Of a DNA stretch of 64,000 nt, positions 19,605 through 32,393 are shown in pieces (positions within the stretch are counted from its first letter, which is position 1; every line of letters starts with the position of its first letter). A program made the translations under genes and the position numbers. The DNA comes from Aquatica leii (Eukaryota; Arthropoda; Insecta; Coleoptera; Lampyridae): positions 165,414,035 to 165,478,034 of the forward strand of contig CM069432.1 of assembly GCA_035610365.1 (NCBI GenBank). The letters are read 5' to 3'. The notes below the pieces were generated by a model. It was not told the DNA's origin and ran no database searches. It saw only the letters and a list, made by a program, of their open reading frames with translations.

Positions 19605-19771
19605 GCGAAACTATTGAGGCAAAAACACACGAAGACGTTACAATGTTGTTCAGCGACATTGTAGGGTTTACTTCAATATGTTCGACAACAACGCCGATGA
19701 CAGTTATTAATATGCTACAAAATCTTTACAGCCAGTTTGATGCGTTTTGTGGCCAGTTAGACGTTTATAAG
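19605..19771 (+). CDS. Gycalpha99B: Soluble guanylate cyclase alpha subunit, catalytic-domain exon
   Basis: Follows a 56-bp GT-AG intron (19549-19604). Reads [20 protein letters not shown], then [32 protein letters not shown] and YK, and ends at a GTAACG donor (19772), phase 0. [12 protein letters not shown] is the start of the class III cyclase domain; the Asp is a metal-binding position. CGQLDVYK is characteristic of alpha subunits, where canonical beta subunits have LFSGIVGF at the equivalent site. The expected next exon (VETIGDAYC...) is not visible downstream in this window, so either a very long intron follows or this is an isolated duplicated fragment. Frame and splice signals are clean, favouring a live gene. 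Confidence 0.85.
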
Positions 19772-21360
19772 GTAACGTAATAATAATTTATAATTTAACT
19801 TGACCGTATTACGTATTTAATATAACATAAAATTGGTAATAAAAAGTGTAGGCCGAGTACGCGTAACGATTTCAGAAGATTAGCGTCTCACTTGCACAAG
19901 TATATGTTTCCGTGACAACCGACTTAGCTTTCATCACGTTTTAAGTATGAAAATCTTATAAATAAAAAAAGCGTTCAACGAAAAAAGCTGTACAATTTCA
20001 AACAGAACTTAGTACGAAATGTAGCGTTAAAATAACAAAGGATCGAGCTAGGTCTAATGTAGATTTCATACGTGACTGAATTTTATCTTTGATGTTTTTT
20101 ATATTTGATTGGATAACGCTATAACGTTCAACATTGGTATTTGATCTTATCTGATTAAGTAACAGAATAATAGTTTCACTTCTATAATAATGGTGTTCGA
20201 TATGTAGTTTACACAAATATATGACTGTTTAAAAACAAGTAATAAATTTACTTCAAAGATTATTTGCTTATTTTTGCGTTTTTCGGGAAAAAAATTTAAT
20301 GACAATTAATTCTAAAACCATTATTAACAATAGATTAAATGTTTTTGAGTTTTGCTTATTAGCAAATACTTGTTTTGTTTTTACAATTTATGCAGTAAAG
20401 AATAAATTATTTCACAAAATGACATCATTTATACGAAACTCTCGTCTTATTAAACAAGTCCTATTACACAATTAATAATTACTGTTTAAGTATTTTGTCA
20501 ACATAATCTTTGTTCTGAATAACTTTTGGTATCCAAGTTTAATAAGGGCATAAATATATCGACGTTTCTTATTATTCTGCAGGTACATAATTCAGTTTAT
20601 TTTTATATGTTTATTATTATTTTATATTATTAATAAATTTGTTAGTTAATCACAGTTATGAAAATTATTACTGGAGTACTTTAATCAACGTAAAATATCG
20701 TATAAGTATTGTGCAATATTAGTCACCAGTATTACAACATTTTTTGAAAAATGAATGTGAGACATTTTTACAAAATAAAACAATGCTCGGTTCAAATAAA
20801 AATGAGAACATCAATCATTTTTCGTGCAGCTAATGTAATACCAATATTTTTGTTAGCGATGCAACATGCTTATCGAAATAACATATGACCGCATGTTTGA
20901 TAGTGATTGTGTACCGCATTGAAAAGAAAATGTTAGACGATATGAAAGTAAAAATCTACAATGAAGATTACTTATGAATAGATTGCAACTCAAAGTCCAG
21001 CGGCGGGTAAACTAATTAAAAGTTAATGACATAGGTTGAATAATTTAGTCATTATGATTTTTAATAAACAAGTTTTATAACATGAACGTGTTGTTGGTCG
21101 GGACAGATATAATGCACGGGCTTATATGTATGTACTAAATATAAAATATGTTTTGAAAAGATAAATGTTACGATTTAGGTGAAAACACGTGTCAAACAAA
21201 TCTGTTTACAAATTGTATAAAAATGTAATGTACCGCAAGTGTAATTAAAAATTGAACTAGTCGGCAAGTTTCATTATAAATTGAATTGAAGCGCGCGCGG
21301 AGTGCGTACGTGTTTATGTGTCCTCTGAAAGTTGTGATTAAGAGCGTAGTTAATAAAATA
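19772..21360. other. Probable intron sequence of the guanylate cyclase gene
   Basis: No exon or repeat recognised. A GC-rich patch (GAAGCGCGCGCGGAGTGCG, about 21288) stands out from the AT-rich background. Confidence 0.4.
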
Positions 21361-22062
21361 AAAAAGTTATTCTACTGTGAGCCAGGTAGCGCAACGAAAA
21401 TTATTATAAAATGTGCAAAAGCTGCAATGTTTTGCAAATAAAGAAGTTACACTATTGAAAGCCAGGTGGCTCAATAAAAATTATTATAAAAGTTTAGTGG
21501 TGGGAATAATCGCAATCATTCTCTTAAGAGGGGGCTCCACAGCACAAATTCCTCGAGATGGCGCCACTGTTGAAATCAAATGTGATTTTAAATCATCTTT
21601 TTTAGCCTTATAACGCAAAATTTTCATAAAAACTAAAGCTTACTTTAAAGACTGTTCTTAGCTTTTGGGGCTAACACTGTTTTTATAGAAGTAGTAGTTA
21701 GAATAAAACCACAATAAATTATTAAATATTAAAAATTTCGATTTTTTTTTTACTTTACGTAGTTTAAAATTGTACCATCCCCTGCCAAATTTAGCGGTTT
21801 GTAACATATTTTAAACTAAAATGCTAATTTTGCTTATTAACGCTACAAATCAAGATAAACTAGTTAAATCCATTGCAGAGCGAACCTAGCGGTATATTAT
21901 TAGAAGTAAAGCTGTATTAAAGTTCAACTACTTCTCGAAGGGAGCGCTGTAAATTGGATGTACGTATCTATATTTTATTTGATGATTTTTACTGCATAAA
22001 CTTCTGCTCTTTAGTGATAAACAATGTATTATTGAGATAGTATTACTATGCCCACACAGCCA
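21361..22062. repeat. Dispersed repeat A (composite), inverted partners at 30.35 and 33.93 kb
   Basis: 21361-21529 matches 30354-30515 in inverse orientation; 21537-22062 matches 33928-34408 in inverse orientation. The two parts meet at CTCTTAAGAG. The first part holds two related copies of GCCAGGT(A/G)GC...AAAATTATTATAAAA about 85 bp apart. Class unknown. Confidence 0.65.
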
Positions 22063-22207
22063 AAAGTAACTAAAAGTCGTAATAAAGGTAACTGCTTTGG
22101 ATTGGCAAATGTGATTATAGAGTACCCAAAAGCACACCCAATGGTGAACTATGTCCCACTTAATCCCTCCATAGGATACTCTTATACTGACCTTGCGTGT
22201 ATTCAAC

Positions 22208-22560
22208 GGTCAACCTTTTAGGATAACCACAAATTAACCGAAAAGGACAGCTTATTGTTCGCTTTTAAAGCTACTCAAAAGATACTTTTTTTTAGTTATT
22301 CATTGGTCAACTTGTTGGGCTAACCTAAAGTTAATCGAAATGGCCGGTGCATAGTTGAATTTTAAAACTACTAAAAAGATACCATTTTTTGTTTGCTCAA
22401 CGTTCAACCTGTTAGGGTAATCTAAAGTTAATCGAAAGTGATTGTTAATTCTTGGTGTTTAAAACTGCCTGAAAGATACCAATTTTTGTTTGCTTAACGT
22501 TCAACCTGTTAGGATAACTTAAAGTTACTACTAACATAAAGTTACATTTAATTTGAAAGC
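22208..22560 (+). repeat. Tandem repeat, 97-bp period, about four copies
   Basis: GGTCAAC/GTTCAAC anchors begin at 22208, 22305, 22402 and 22499, exactly 97 bp apart. The unit reads approximately GTTCAACCTGTTAGGRTAAC, then CTAAAGTTAATCGAAA, a variable part, AAAACTACTNAAAAGATACC and TTTTTTGTTTGC. Similar motifs recur in the flanks of the element at 27.3-28.8 kb. Confidence 0.8.
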
Positions 22561-23430
22561 TGTTTAAAATATACAATTTTTGCACTTGTTGGATTTGAAA
22601 ACAGCTTAAAAAATACTATTTTTTCAATTACTGTACGATTAATGGTTTCTTAACATATATCTTATAGTTACCATTAGAAAATAAAACACATTAAAGTAAA
22701 GGTTCAAGTCTTGAAAAACAACAAATTTTATACGATACGATATAATACATATATATTTATTACTTATTCACAAATTTAAAAATATCTAAAATAAATGTCA
22801 TCGCCTTTAACCCTTTTTCACTCTTTCTCTCGATTTTCTAATCCTCACCTTTGTCGCCAATAAAACGTCAATTTCCGTGGCTGTGGAAACTATTTATTTT
22901 ACGAAAGCTGAAATTAGAAAAAATACCTAACTAAACCACCAATATTTATATTTGATTTGATTTTTTACAGGGTTCCCAGCGATCTAGAAAATCGTAAAAA
23001 ATCTAGGTATTCTAAAATCAGGGCAAACATGTAAAATTTAGAGAAAGTTTGTTTTTATGTCTTTTTATATACTGACCGTACATCTGCAATTATGAATTAT
23101 GTGCTCTTTTGTGTCTGTTAAAAATATGTATAAAGATGTTTAACCTTTATAACTGGAAATTTTAGTATAACACAATTACACCAAGTTAACACCCGACTTG
23201 TACAACATGCACATCAACAAAACTTGAACTATTGTCTAGCAGGTAAAAAAACCTACGGTTAATTCTAAGCTAGTCTTAAAACAACTCGGTGGTTATTTAA
23301 ATTCCTATACCCATTTTCTCCCACTTCAACAACATAATTTTAAATTTTACAAACGGTGAGCGTTTGTTTGATGTTAATTCAATAATTCTTGTAAACTGCT
23401 TTTGTTAAGTTTAAATTAACCCCTTAACGT
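22561..23430. other. AT-rich stretch, nothing recognised
   Basis: No gene or clear repeat seen. Confidence 0.4.
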
Positions 23431-25666
23431 CCCTAGTAGCACAAAATATACGTAATATATTAGTAAATAACATCTGGTAAATATTTAAATGTCACACTTT
23501 TTATTATTGGCCATTTATTGTAATGCTATATCAATAATTTATATAAAATAAATATATTCTAAATATATGTTTTCAATATATGGCAGACATTATATGTAAA
23601 TGTTGTCTCAATATTTGTTTTCAATATATGGGTAATATTATTTTTTAATCTGTTCTAGATGTATCTCACTATTATTTGTGAGATGTTTGTAAAATATATA
23701 CCTACTACATACATATGTGTATGTTTGCACATGATATTTAATCTGGTTTTTTGCTACGCATTGTGCAGTTTTTATTAAACCGTATTAAAACACTGCAGAT
23801 GTTCTGTAAAAACACGTTTATTTATAAAAATGACACTAACAAAATAAAATTATAAATGACGAATAAAACAAATATAACATTTGTATTCATATTAAACATC
23901 TTTAAAAAATAAGTACACAAAAAAAATGTATCTTAAAATTACTTATTACTATCATTACATATTACATAGGTAGTACATAAATGTTCTAAATCTTGCCAAA
24001 TATAACGCAACATTAGGATGTCGTCTTGTGATGGCATCTGAAAAAAACACACAATTAAGATTTACTCTACAAAGTTGTATTAAAAAATCTACATTTTATA
24101 ATAATAATTATAAAATGCATTAAAATTATTTTAATTGTTATAAAATATACAGACAAATGGTTTTAGTTTGAATTTTTCAATAAAGAAACTCTATCAAGAC
24201 ATATATTTTTTTTAAAATTTGGTTTACAGAAATATCAACAGCATTATTAATTTATTTATTATTTTAGATTAGTTTTAAAAGTGCACAAAAGCATTTTCTT
24301 AGGATTGCTATTCAAAAAATAAGGTAAATTTGTTGTTTATTAATTATTGATTATAGTTACGTAAATAAAAGCATTTCTCTAATTTAGGTTTCTTATTAGT
24401 AATGACCGTTGAAATTTTTTTGAATTATGTTCTGTCAACGTTGAACAGCCAACTAAGCTGCGTTAAAATAAATTATTTACAAAATGACTTTTTGCTTTTC
24501 TGTAGTTAGAAAACATGATGCAAAAATAAAAATAAGAAAATTAATAGGCACTTACCTGATTATACAATTACGTTGCACTAAAACTCGATATAAAAATTTA
24601 AACTTCGCAAACTGCAAACACGAAACCCAAATGCATATTAGTAAAGAAAACTTTCCTTATTCTTGTTCAGGGTCTATATAACGGTTTTTGACCTCAGTAC
24701 CCAAAAGCAGGTAAATAATACATTTTTTCAATGTTGCAAAGGATTCTAAGAAATTTATTAAAAGCACCTAAAAGGTACTTGTACCTATATACCCGTTTTT
24801 AATGCCACAAAAGTATTTGGAAAAGATGACCTTCAAAATCATAAATACTTGCTAGCATTACTAGTAATTTTACAGCAGAATTAAAATACCTTGTCTAAAA
24901 TTTCATTGCAGCAAATGTAGTTTATTATTGTAAAATTACTATAGTTCTAGTTATAATGCAATTGGTTTTTCCATTCAATTCAAACGCAGATGTCTCAATT
25001 TTATATACTCCTTGTGTAATTTTTAATAATTAAATTGCGTTGCTTACAAAATTTTTAGCAGATTACATACTATGATATTGGATTACTTTTTATTAAAATA
25101 TACGCATATAAAGATAATTTTTAAAATAAGCATATTTAAATTATGAGAACATTGTGTTAGGGTTTTTAGCAAAAATGAAAAAAAAGTTTAAGAAAAACGT
25201 TTAACAACTATAAATACATAAATTTATAAGTACAGTTAAAAATACGCATAAAAAATTAGATAGTGATTAAACATAAATATTCGCTCTATATATAATTATA
25301 ATATATATTTTATGTCAGTCAAATTTTGAAAAACATTTGTGACCTTCGAATACACGAACGATATTGTTGGTACATATTTTTAAAACATTGTTTTTATCTA
25401 GTTTTACAATATCTAGAATACATTTTTTACATCTTGCAATAAGTATCTAGAATTAAGATATTTACCTGATGTCATGTAAACCTTGAAAAAATTTATGAGG
25501 TTTTAAAATATATCAATGATATTGTAGGTATATATTTTTAGGATATTAGTATTATACACTTTAACAATATCAAAAATATATCTATTACAGCAAGCAATAT
25601 TTAGCCGACTTTAAATATTGTACCAAGATCATTAGAATATCGTACATATATTTTGTGCTACTAGGG
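23431..25666. mobile_element. 2.2-kb non-autonomous element with 20-bp perfect TIRs
   Basis: CCCTAGTAGCACAAAATATA at 23431-23450 is exactly mirrored at 25647-25666, with similarity continuing a few bases inward (YGTA). Near the right end two related segments about 157 bp apart (25338-25465 and 25495-25620) form a subterminal duplication with GATATTGT(T/A)GGTA. No transposase frame is present. A target duplication is not clear: GT flanks both sides. Confidence 0.75.
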
Positions 25667-25715
25667 GTGCATGCTCGAGTTAATTCTATTGCGCTAAATG
25701 GACCAAAATGTGCAG

Positions 25716-25733
25716 GCTCGAATTAATTCGAGC
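25716..25733. repeat. 18-bp perfect palindrome
   Basis: GCTCGAATTAATTCGAGC, with the near copy GCTCGAGTTAATTC 44 bp upstream. Confidence 0.9.
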
Positions 25734-27120
25734 GGTGTCGCTATATGAAACGTAAGAAAAAAATGGTCTTTTTGATTTTCATTATTTACATCTGTCTTGT
25801 AAGGCTAAGTTTATATTGTAATTATTTAACAATTTTGTTAAAACAGAAAAAATATTAAACTCTGCTCAAAGTAATGACGATTTGTTTTAAAAAAATTTTA
25901 TTAGCATCGACAGAATGAAATTTTTAGAATGAAATTTCCGTTAAAACTGCAATATTTAACAAAAGACCTCAAATGGTCAAAGAGACCGACACATTGAAGA
26001 GATTAAAATATCTACAAAAGCTTTTGTTTGGTGCCCGTTTGTATTTACCGCAATGCAAAATAAGTTCTTAAATTAATCATGTACCGTAACGGCTGAAACG
26101 AAAACAACAAAAAAAAAGTTTTTACAATCAACATTAAGATGTCATCGCATTTATTAATACTTTCTCTTTAACCTGCTAAACGCCATTGAAGAAAAACTTG
26201 ATATTTTTTATCGATTTAGAGGACAATAGTTTGAACTATTATCAAGACGATTTTGTATCGATCCACATTACAAATTATAAAAAAGTTTGTTTAAATTTTT
26301 AGGTTGAAATTAAATAAAAAAATTAGGGTACAAACAAAAAAGAACAATGTTTATGACGATAACCGGATTAAAACGGTGCATTCCAGAAAACTGTTGTGCG
26401 AGTGTAATGTTGGAACTAAAATAAAGTTTACTTCTAAAGATTTCATTGTTAGACAATTAGATTTTTATTATACATGTGAGCAGTAACTAAACTTATAAAC
26501 ATTAATTAATAATAATTAATTACATTTACAACTCCACTAAAATGTTTCTTTTTTAAGATAATTAGTTTCAGCGTATAAAACTACGGATCCTATATACTTA
26601 TAACTAGACTGCGGACTTTTAAGGAAATGCTTGTACATACATGCTTACATGTTTATTTAACTGTTTATTTGTACAATTTTTTTTCTAAATTTTGCAGCAA
26701 TACGAAATCGTTATTTAAAAATTACAACAAATAATTAGCGAAAAAATAACTGCAGGTTTCATCTGCAGTGCTTTTAAATATTTTAAAAATAAGTGTTTGT
26801 CTATTTAAAAAAACATACCCCTAAATTTGTTGTAATTGGAGCTCACGGAGCGACTAAGTAACTTCTGACGATTTCGATCAGTTCTTTAAAAGTTCATAAT
26901 CTGAAAACTAAGCGGTAATGCACAAAAAGCCAAGATAAGGGTACTTTTTTGCCTTGAGAATCACCAAAAAATCAGTAACGCAATTGGTAAACTCATTTCT
27001 TGGTTTCTCCTTGTAAGTCGTAATAATAGTAAGAGGCTAACTATTAGAAGTTAGAAAAGTAATTTTGGTCAAGGGGATTTTTCTTCCGAGGACGTTTTTC
27101 CGGGATGCAGTCTTATTCTA
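25734..27120. other. AT-rich stretch, nothing recognised
   Basis: No convincing gene. A 60-codon open frame at 26304-26486 has no recognisable features. Confidence 0.4.
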
Positions 27121-29110
27121 CACAAAAACATTCTACTAAAAAGCTAATTTTTAGGATTAACATAAAATTAACTTATTAGAATGTCTTTTTCACAACTTTT
27201 ATAGACATTCATCATTCAACTCACCGAAAATAACATTTATGTGGTTACTAAAAAGACATGTAGTCTCATTTTGTACTATAAGGCTACTACCCAAGCAACA
27301 TTTTGTAACCGTGGTTACGTTGTAACCAGTTGCAAATTAGTAACATTAGCACCATGGTAAATAAACCGTTGCAGCAACGTAGCAGCAACTTTCGTAATTT
27401 ACTGAGGTTTTAAATCTATTACAGAAATAACCATTTTACAACTATGGTTATAAGTAAGTTTTTCTTAAACCCTTATGTAACTACAGTGTCAATTTAGTGA
27501 CATTAAAACCTTCATTTCGGTTTCGAGTGTAACAGTCTTGAAACTATGGTTACAAGTGTGAATTTCTAAAACTACACTGCAGTGTTAATCTATGCTTTCA
27601 AACAGCAACAGAAGCAGTGCATTTTACGAGATTTTTATAAGACACATAGTCCATTATCCTTATCCAATAAACAGTACCGAAAGTGTTTCTAATTCAAAAC
27701 TACGTAAGTACAATTATTGGTATATTATATTATTATAATTTTAATCGTGCATTTAAACTACTGTTTCTAATTTAATCAACGTTGAAGAATTAGTTGCCAA
27801 TTATAAGTAAGCAAATTTTAAATTGATTTTATTTTCTTCCAGTATAAAATAGAATTTGATTGCAAGGACATTACAATATTACACACAGTGATCAGAACGT
27901 GTAAATTAGATCGCCATTGCGAACACCTGTAATCTTTAAAAAAACAGTCGAGATTATGATCATTGAACCGATTATAATTGCACATGTGCATTTGTAGCCT
28001 AATACAAATATTTAACTAAGAATTACGTAGACGCATTAAACTATAACATGTGAGGAATATCTTAATCCGCCATGGTCTTTTAACACAAAGACATTTTTCT
28101 CTTAACAAAATGTATGCATTTACTATTTACAAAATTTATAAATAATAGACATAATCCGCTTTTCTTGAAAATTTGCCGTAAAAACCTGTTTACTGGTACC
28201 TACTTGCAACAGATGTAAAAATTCTTTTATTATATCTTTTTTGTTTGAATTTAGTTCTATAAGAAACTATAAAAAATTAAATAATGTACAATTATTATAA
28301 CTTTTTATATATCTGTATCTTTTTATTAATATATTTTTATCTCTACTTTTGTTTTAATCTTTATGATGCAGTTAGTAACTAAAATCTTGGATAAGTTGCT
28401 TAACAAAAGCGGTTATAAAGTAGTTTCAAATAGTGGTAATAAGCATGTTTTCAAAACAGTTACATAGCAGTTGCTGCAAACGGTAACTACAATGTTACAA
28501 ATCAATTACAAAACCGTGATGATAAACCATTACAGAAACGATTCAGAATAGGTAAACATGATTTGTAAAAAATCGTTATAACAACGCTGCAAAACAGTTA
28601 CAAAGTAGTAATTGCAACGGTTTCAGACACGTTGTAAAACGGTTATACTATTACTGCAGTTGCCTTGCAACTGACCAAATCCGGTATTGACAACGTATCA
28701 GGAAAGACTCAGCAACTATTCTGTAACTAAATACCTTACTGAAACCATAGTTGCAAGAGAGTTTTACAACCGTTTTGTAACTGATTTTTGCTACTTGGGT
28801 AAAAACTTAATTTTTAGGATTAACATTAAATTAATTTTGTAGGATGCCAGTTGTGTAACTTTTTCAAGACATTAATTAGAAATCTCTGAAAACATATCAA
28901 AAAGTTAACTTATATGGTTAGTAAAAAAACAAGTAGTCTCATTCTATACTCGAAAGCTCTTAATAGGTTAATTTTTATGGTTACCATAAAGTTAACTTTT
29001 TAAAACGGCTTTTGAGTAACAATTAAAATTGTCTATTGAAATGTTACCCAAAAGTCAACCTCTGTAGGTAAGAAACGAGATAGGTCGCCATATTTTATAC
29101 TTTAAGCTTA
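27121..29110. repeat. Diverged repeat units (about 160 bp) interrupted by an inserted element
   Basis: A unit with TAATTTTTAGGATTAACAT, AAATTAACTTA and later GTAGTCTCATT occurs at about 27145-27287 and again at 28808-28965, with a weaker third unit to about 29110. The CCCAAG element sits between the first two. Confidence 0.6.
27290..28799. mobile_element. 1.5-kb MITE with CCCAAG ends and TA flanks
   Basis: Left end CCCAAGCAACATTTTGTAAC, right end (inverse) CCCAAGTAGCAAAAATCAGT. TA immediately flanks both (27288-27289 and 28800-28801), fitting a TA target duplication. The interior is rich in short GTTAC/GTAAC-containing repeats and has no protein. Confidence 0.7.
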
Positions 29111-30353
29111 TACAAAAAGTAACCTTTACGTTTACAATTTGGCTGATTATTAGGAACTATTTGTTGTGAATAAGTTAAACATTAAGGGCACGCGGTAGAA
29201 CTAACTTTAATGAATGACTAAAAAGCACGATAAAGATACCACATGCTTGTGAACTTTTCAGGTTAAAGTATGATCACTTTTTAGACAAGTAAGGTTAACT
29301 TTGGTAACTAGTAATGACATTAAAATTAAACTTCAGTATTGCCAAAATGGTTTTAAGAAAATATAAACAAGTTTTGTAAAACATTGCAGCCTCTTCAAAA
29401 AAACCGATCGCAATCACAATCGTGGATCTTAAAAAATTGTCAAAATCATCTATTGCCTATAAAATAACTATCGTGAACATCGATCGCTTATAAAGTAACA
29501 GTAGCGATTGTGGAAAAAAACAATACTCATTGCTCTTAGTCATAAAAATTAAAACGAACTAGCGCAAAATGACCTTAGGAGCGACACATAGATGTTCATT
29601 AGTAAGAATAGTAGAAAAAAAATCATGTTTTCTGACTATTTTAAAAACGGATTACTTTTTTCATTTACAAAAAGTAATATGGTTTTACCTAAAATATTTA
29701 CTTTTACTTTAACGAAAAATATAATAAGGTAATTCCTTTTTAGTACGTTTAGTACTGTCAATATCGTAGAACTTTGAGCGTGTACTGTATTCTGGCATAA
29801 TTTATAAACGATTTGCTAACGATAGAAGTAAGATTTAGACAATAGAAACAAATTTTGATTGGTGTTTTTAAACGTAGTGTGGTAATTACGTAATGAAAGT
29901 TTATGATACCAATAGTATGTATAGGCGTTATTCATTTCCAAATTTAAACATTTTGGCAGGGTGGCAAAATTCTTGAAAAAATTAGATACAAAGAAATTTT
30001 ATAGAACATTTTACAAGAAAATTTAAAATTTGGAAGACTCAAAGGGCAATTATGGTGTCGAGCGATCAAAACAAAATAAATATGCAAATTAACGTAGTTT
30101 TTATTTATTTTTTTAATTTTAATTCCTACAAAAACTTGTGTGCAGATACACCATGCGGGGATGACATTTTAATTAAAAAAATTTAATACAAGAATCATCT
30201 TTCCAATTCTACAATTTTATTGTAAAAACGATATCTGCTCCGGACACACAGCCTTAAGAATGTTTGCTGTAATAAAAATCCCTTGATAAAAAGCAATTAG
30301 CTTACTAACTGATAAAACTATCGCAAAAATGATAGTCGTGCGATAACGAACAT

Positions 30354-30515
30354 TCTCAAGAGAATAATCGCAATTACTCCCACTACTAAACTTATATAAT
30401 TTTTGCGCCACCTGGCTTGCAATAGTGTAACTTCTTTATTTCTAAAAAATTGTAGCTTTTAGACATTTTATAATACTTTTTGTTGCGCTACCTGGCTCAC
30501 AGTAGTATAACTTTT
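30354..30515. repeat. Dispersed repeat B (inverse of 21361-21529)
   Basis: Contains GCGCCACCTGGCTTGCAATA and GCGCTACCTGGCTCACAGTA, the reverse complements of the duplicated GCCAGGT blocks at 21380 and 21462. Confidence 0.75.
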
Positions 30516-31578
30516 TAATTTTAATAATTTCACCGTTAAAACAGCACCTACTAGAGATTACACTCTAAGTGTAAATATGGCCGACGAGAGCGCGATCGAA
30601 GTAGTGGGGATTTAATATTTTTTATTATGTGCATCATAGATGCAATTCAACGTCAGTTCTTCATTCATAGATGGCACCTAACATATGAAAAATAAGATGA
30701 AATTAAAAGCGCCATTATAGTAGTTAGAATACGATCAGTTTTATGAGTACCTTAGAAGTAATACAACTCGTCATTTACAGAGGGCATTAAAAATTTTTAA
30801 AAAAATACAAAAAATTATATACAATCCCTATAAAAACTTGTGTGCAAATTTGTTTATTAGTAATATTTTTTATTACTTTAGTCCTATTTTATGACAAAAC
30901 GTAATTTAAAAATTCATAAAAATAAATTTTGAGAAGACATTTGAAATTAGAAGAATTTTGAATATAGAATTTCATATAATTTAAAAAATAATTTACAATG
31001 TGTTTTCAATGCTATAGGAAATAAATAAAGAAATACTAACAATTATGCTAGTTTCTAGTTTATATTAAAAAGATTATAAACGATAATAATTATTTTGCAT
31101 ATTACAAAGATAGATAAATTGAACTTAAATATATGTTTGATTAAATAATAATGCGTTTTTAAAGTTTTAATGTTGAAATGGCCCTTCCGCAGCATTGACC
31201 AGCAGCAGTATGTTGATAGTAATCTAATCAATTGGCAATTATACAACGCGAACGTTTTGTTTCTAAAAATTCATAAAAAATATGCCATGTTTGAAGATGT
31301 GTTTTTAGAATAGTAGTTATCAAATGATAAACTGAATCACTGTTGGGTATCATTTTACACTCAAAACCCCCGTATCGTGGGCATACAGATAACATCTGAA
31401 AATTGCACAACGTTGTTGACATGAAAGTTGTGTTATAAGCATATACCTCATTATTATCGATCTCTTTTTTAACTTGTTTTTTAATATTTTACGACAGTAA
31501 TAAAAAAACACAAAAAAATAAAATAAATGTTTAATGCATAAGCGTCTTATAATCTTTGTTTTTAATTTAATGGATAAT

Positions 31579-31670
31579 CAGTGGCGGTTAATGCTACAAA
31601 AGGGTCAGTTTAATATTAAATATTTTTGGAGGGTCATTGACCAAGAGACTTAATGGAAAAACCGCTACAG
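31579..31670. mobile_element. 92-bp hAT-type MITE with 8-bp target duplication
   Basis: Ends CAGTGGCGGTTAAT and, inversely, CTGTAGCGGTTTTTCC. Flanking 8-mers TGGATAAT (31571-31578) and TAGATAAT (31671-31678) differ at one base, as expected for an ageing hAT duplication. CAGTGGCGG is a common insect hAT terminus. Confidence 0.7.
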
Positions 31671-32393
31671 TAGATAATTATTAGTAATTTAAATTTCTAC
31701 ATGCTCTACAATAAACGCAAAAATGTAGATAAACAGTATCAAAGATAGCTATCATTTTACAGTCAGAGCTGAATGCTAAGCGTGGGCATGAGATAAGACC
31801 CAAAAATTCATGATAAGTTCTAATTTTTATTTGAAAAGAAGCTTAGAAAAAAATAAAGCTTCTTATAATTTGTTTTTAATTTATTTAAAGAGGTACCTTA
31901 CTATATGCAAATTTGTACTATAAGTAGACTTTTAAAGTTTATTTTAGTTTATAGACCTCGTGTATAACAGTAACTGAACTAAGCATACTTATATAAAAAT
32001 TATCCACATTAAATTTTTCAAACTTTTAGATTTGATAGTAAATATACATTGTACAGACAAAAATTTACAAAAAATGTAATTTATACGGTTTTGCTTTGCC
32101 GGCAAGCTTGAATGAACTTGGTATAAAAGTCATTTTGCGCTAGTTTGTTTTGATTGTTATGACTAAGAGCAATGAGTATTGCTTTCTTCCACAACCCCTA
32201 TTGTTACTTTATAAGCGATCGATGTTTACGATAGTTATTTTATAGGCAATCGATGATTCTGACAATTTTTTTATGATTGACGATTGTGATTGCGATCGGT
32301 TTTTTGAAGAGGCTGCAATGTTTTGCAAAACTTGTTTATATCTTCTTAAAAGCATTTTGGCAATACTGAACTTTAATTTATGTCATTACTAGT

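Larger units (their letters stand above)
29307..32393. repeat. Inverted repeat pair, about 265-bp arms, 2.6 kb apart
   Basis: 29307-29573 and 32129-32393 are reverse complements along their length, sharing ACTAGTAATGAC at the outer edge, AAAACCGATCGCAATCACAA and ACTAGCGCAAAATGAC at the inner edge. Outer edges are abrupt. The interior contains repeat B and the 92-bp hAT-type MITE but no protein. Confidence 0.8.

Noticed and set aside
24484..24681. 65-codon open frame inside the CCCTAGTAGC-ended element
   Set aside because: Too short, no transposase motif, composition like the surroundings.
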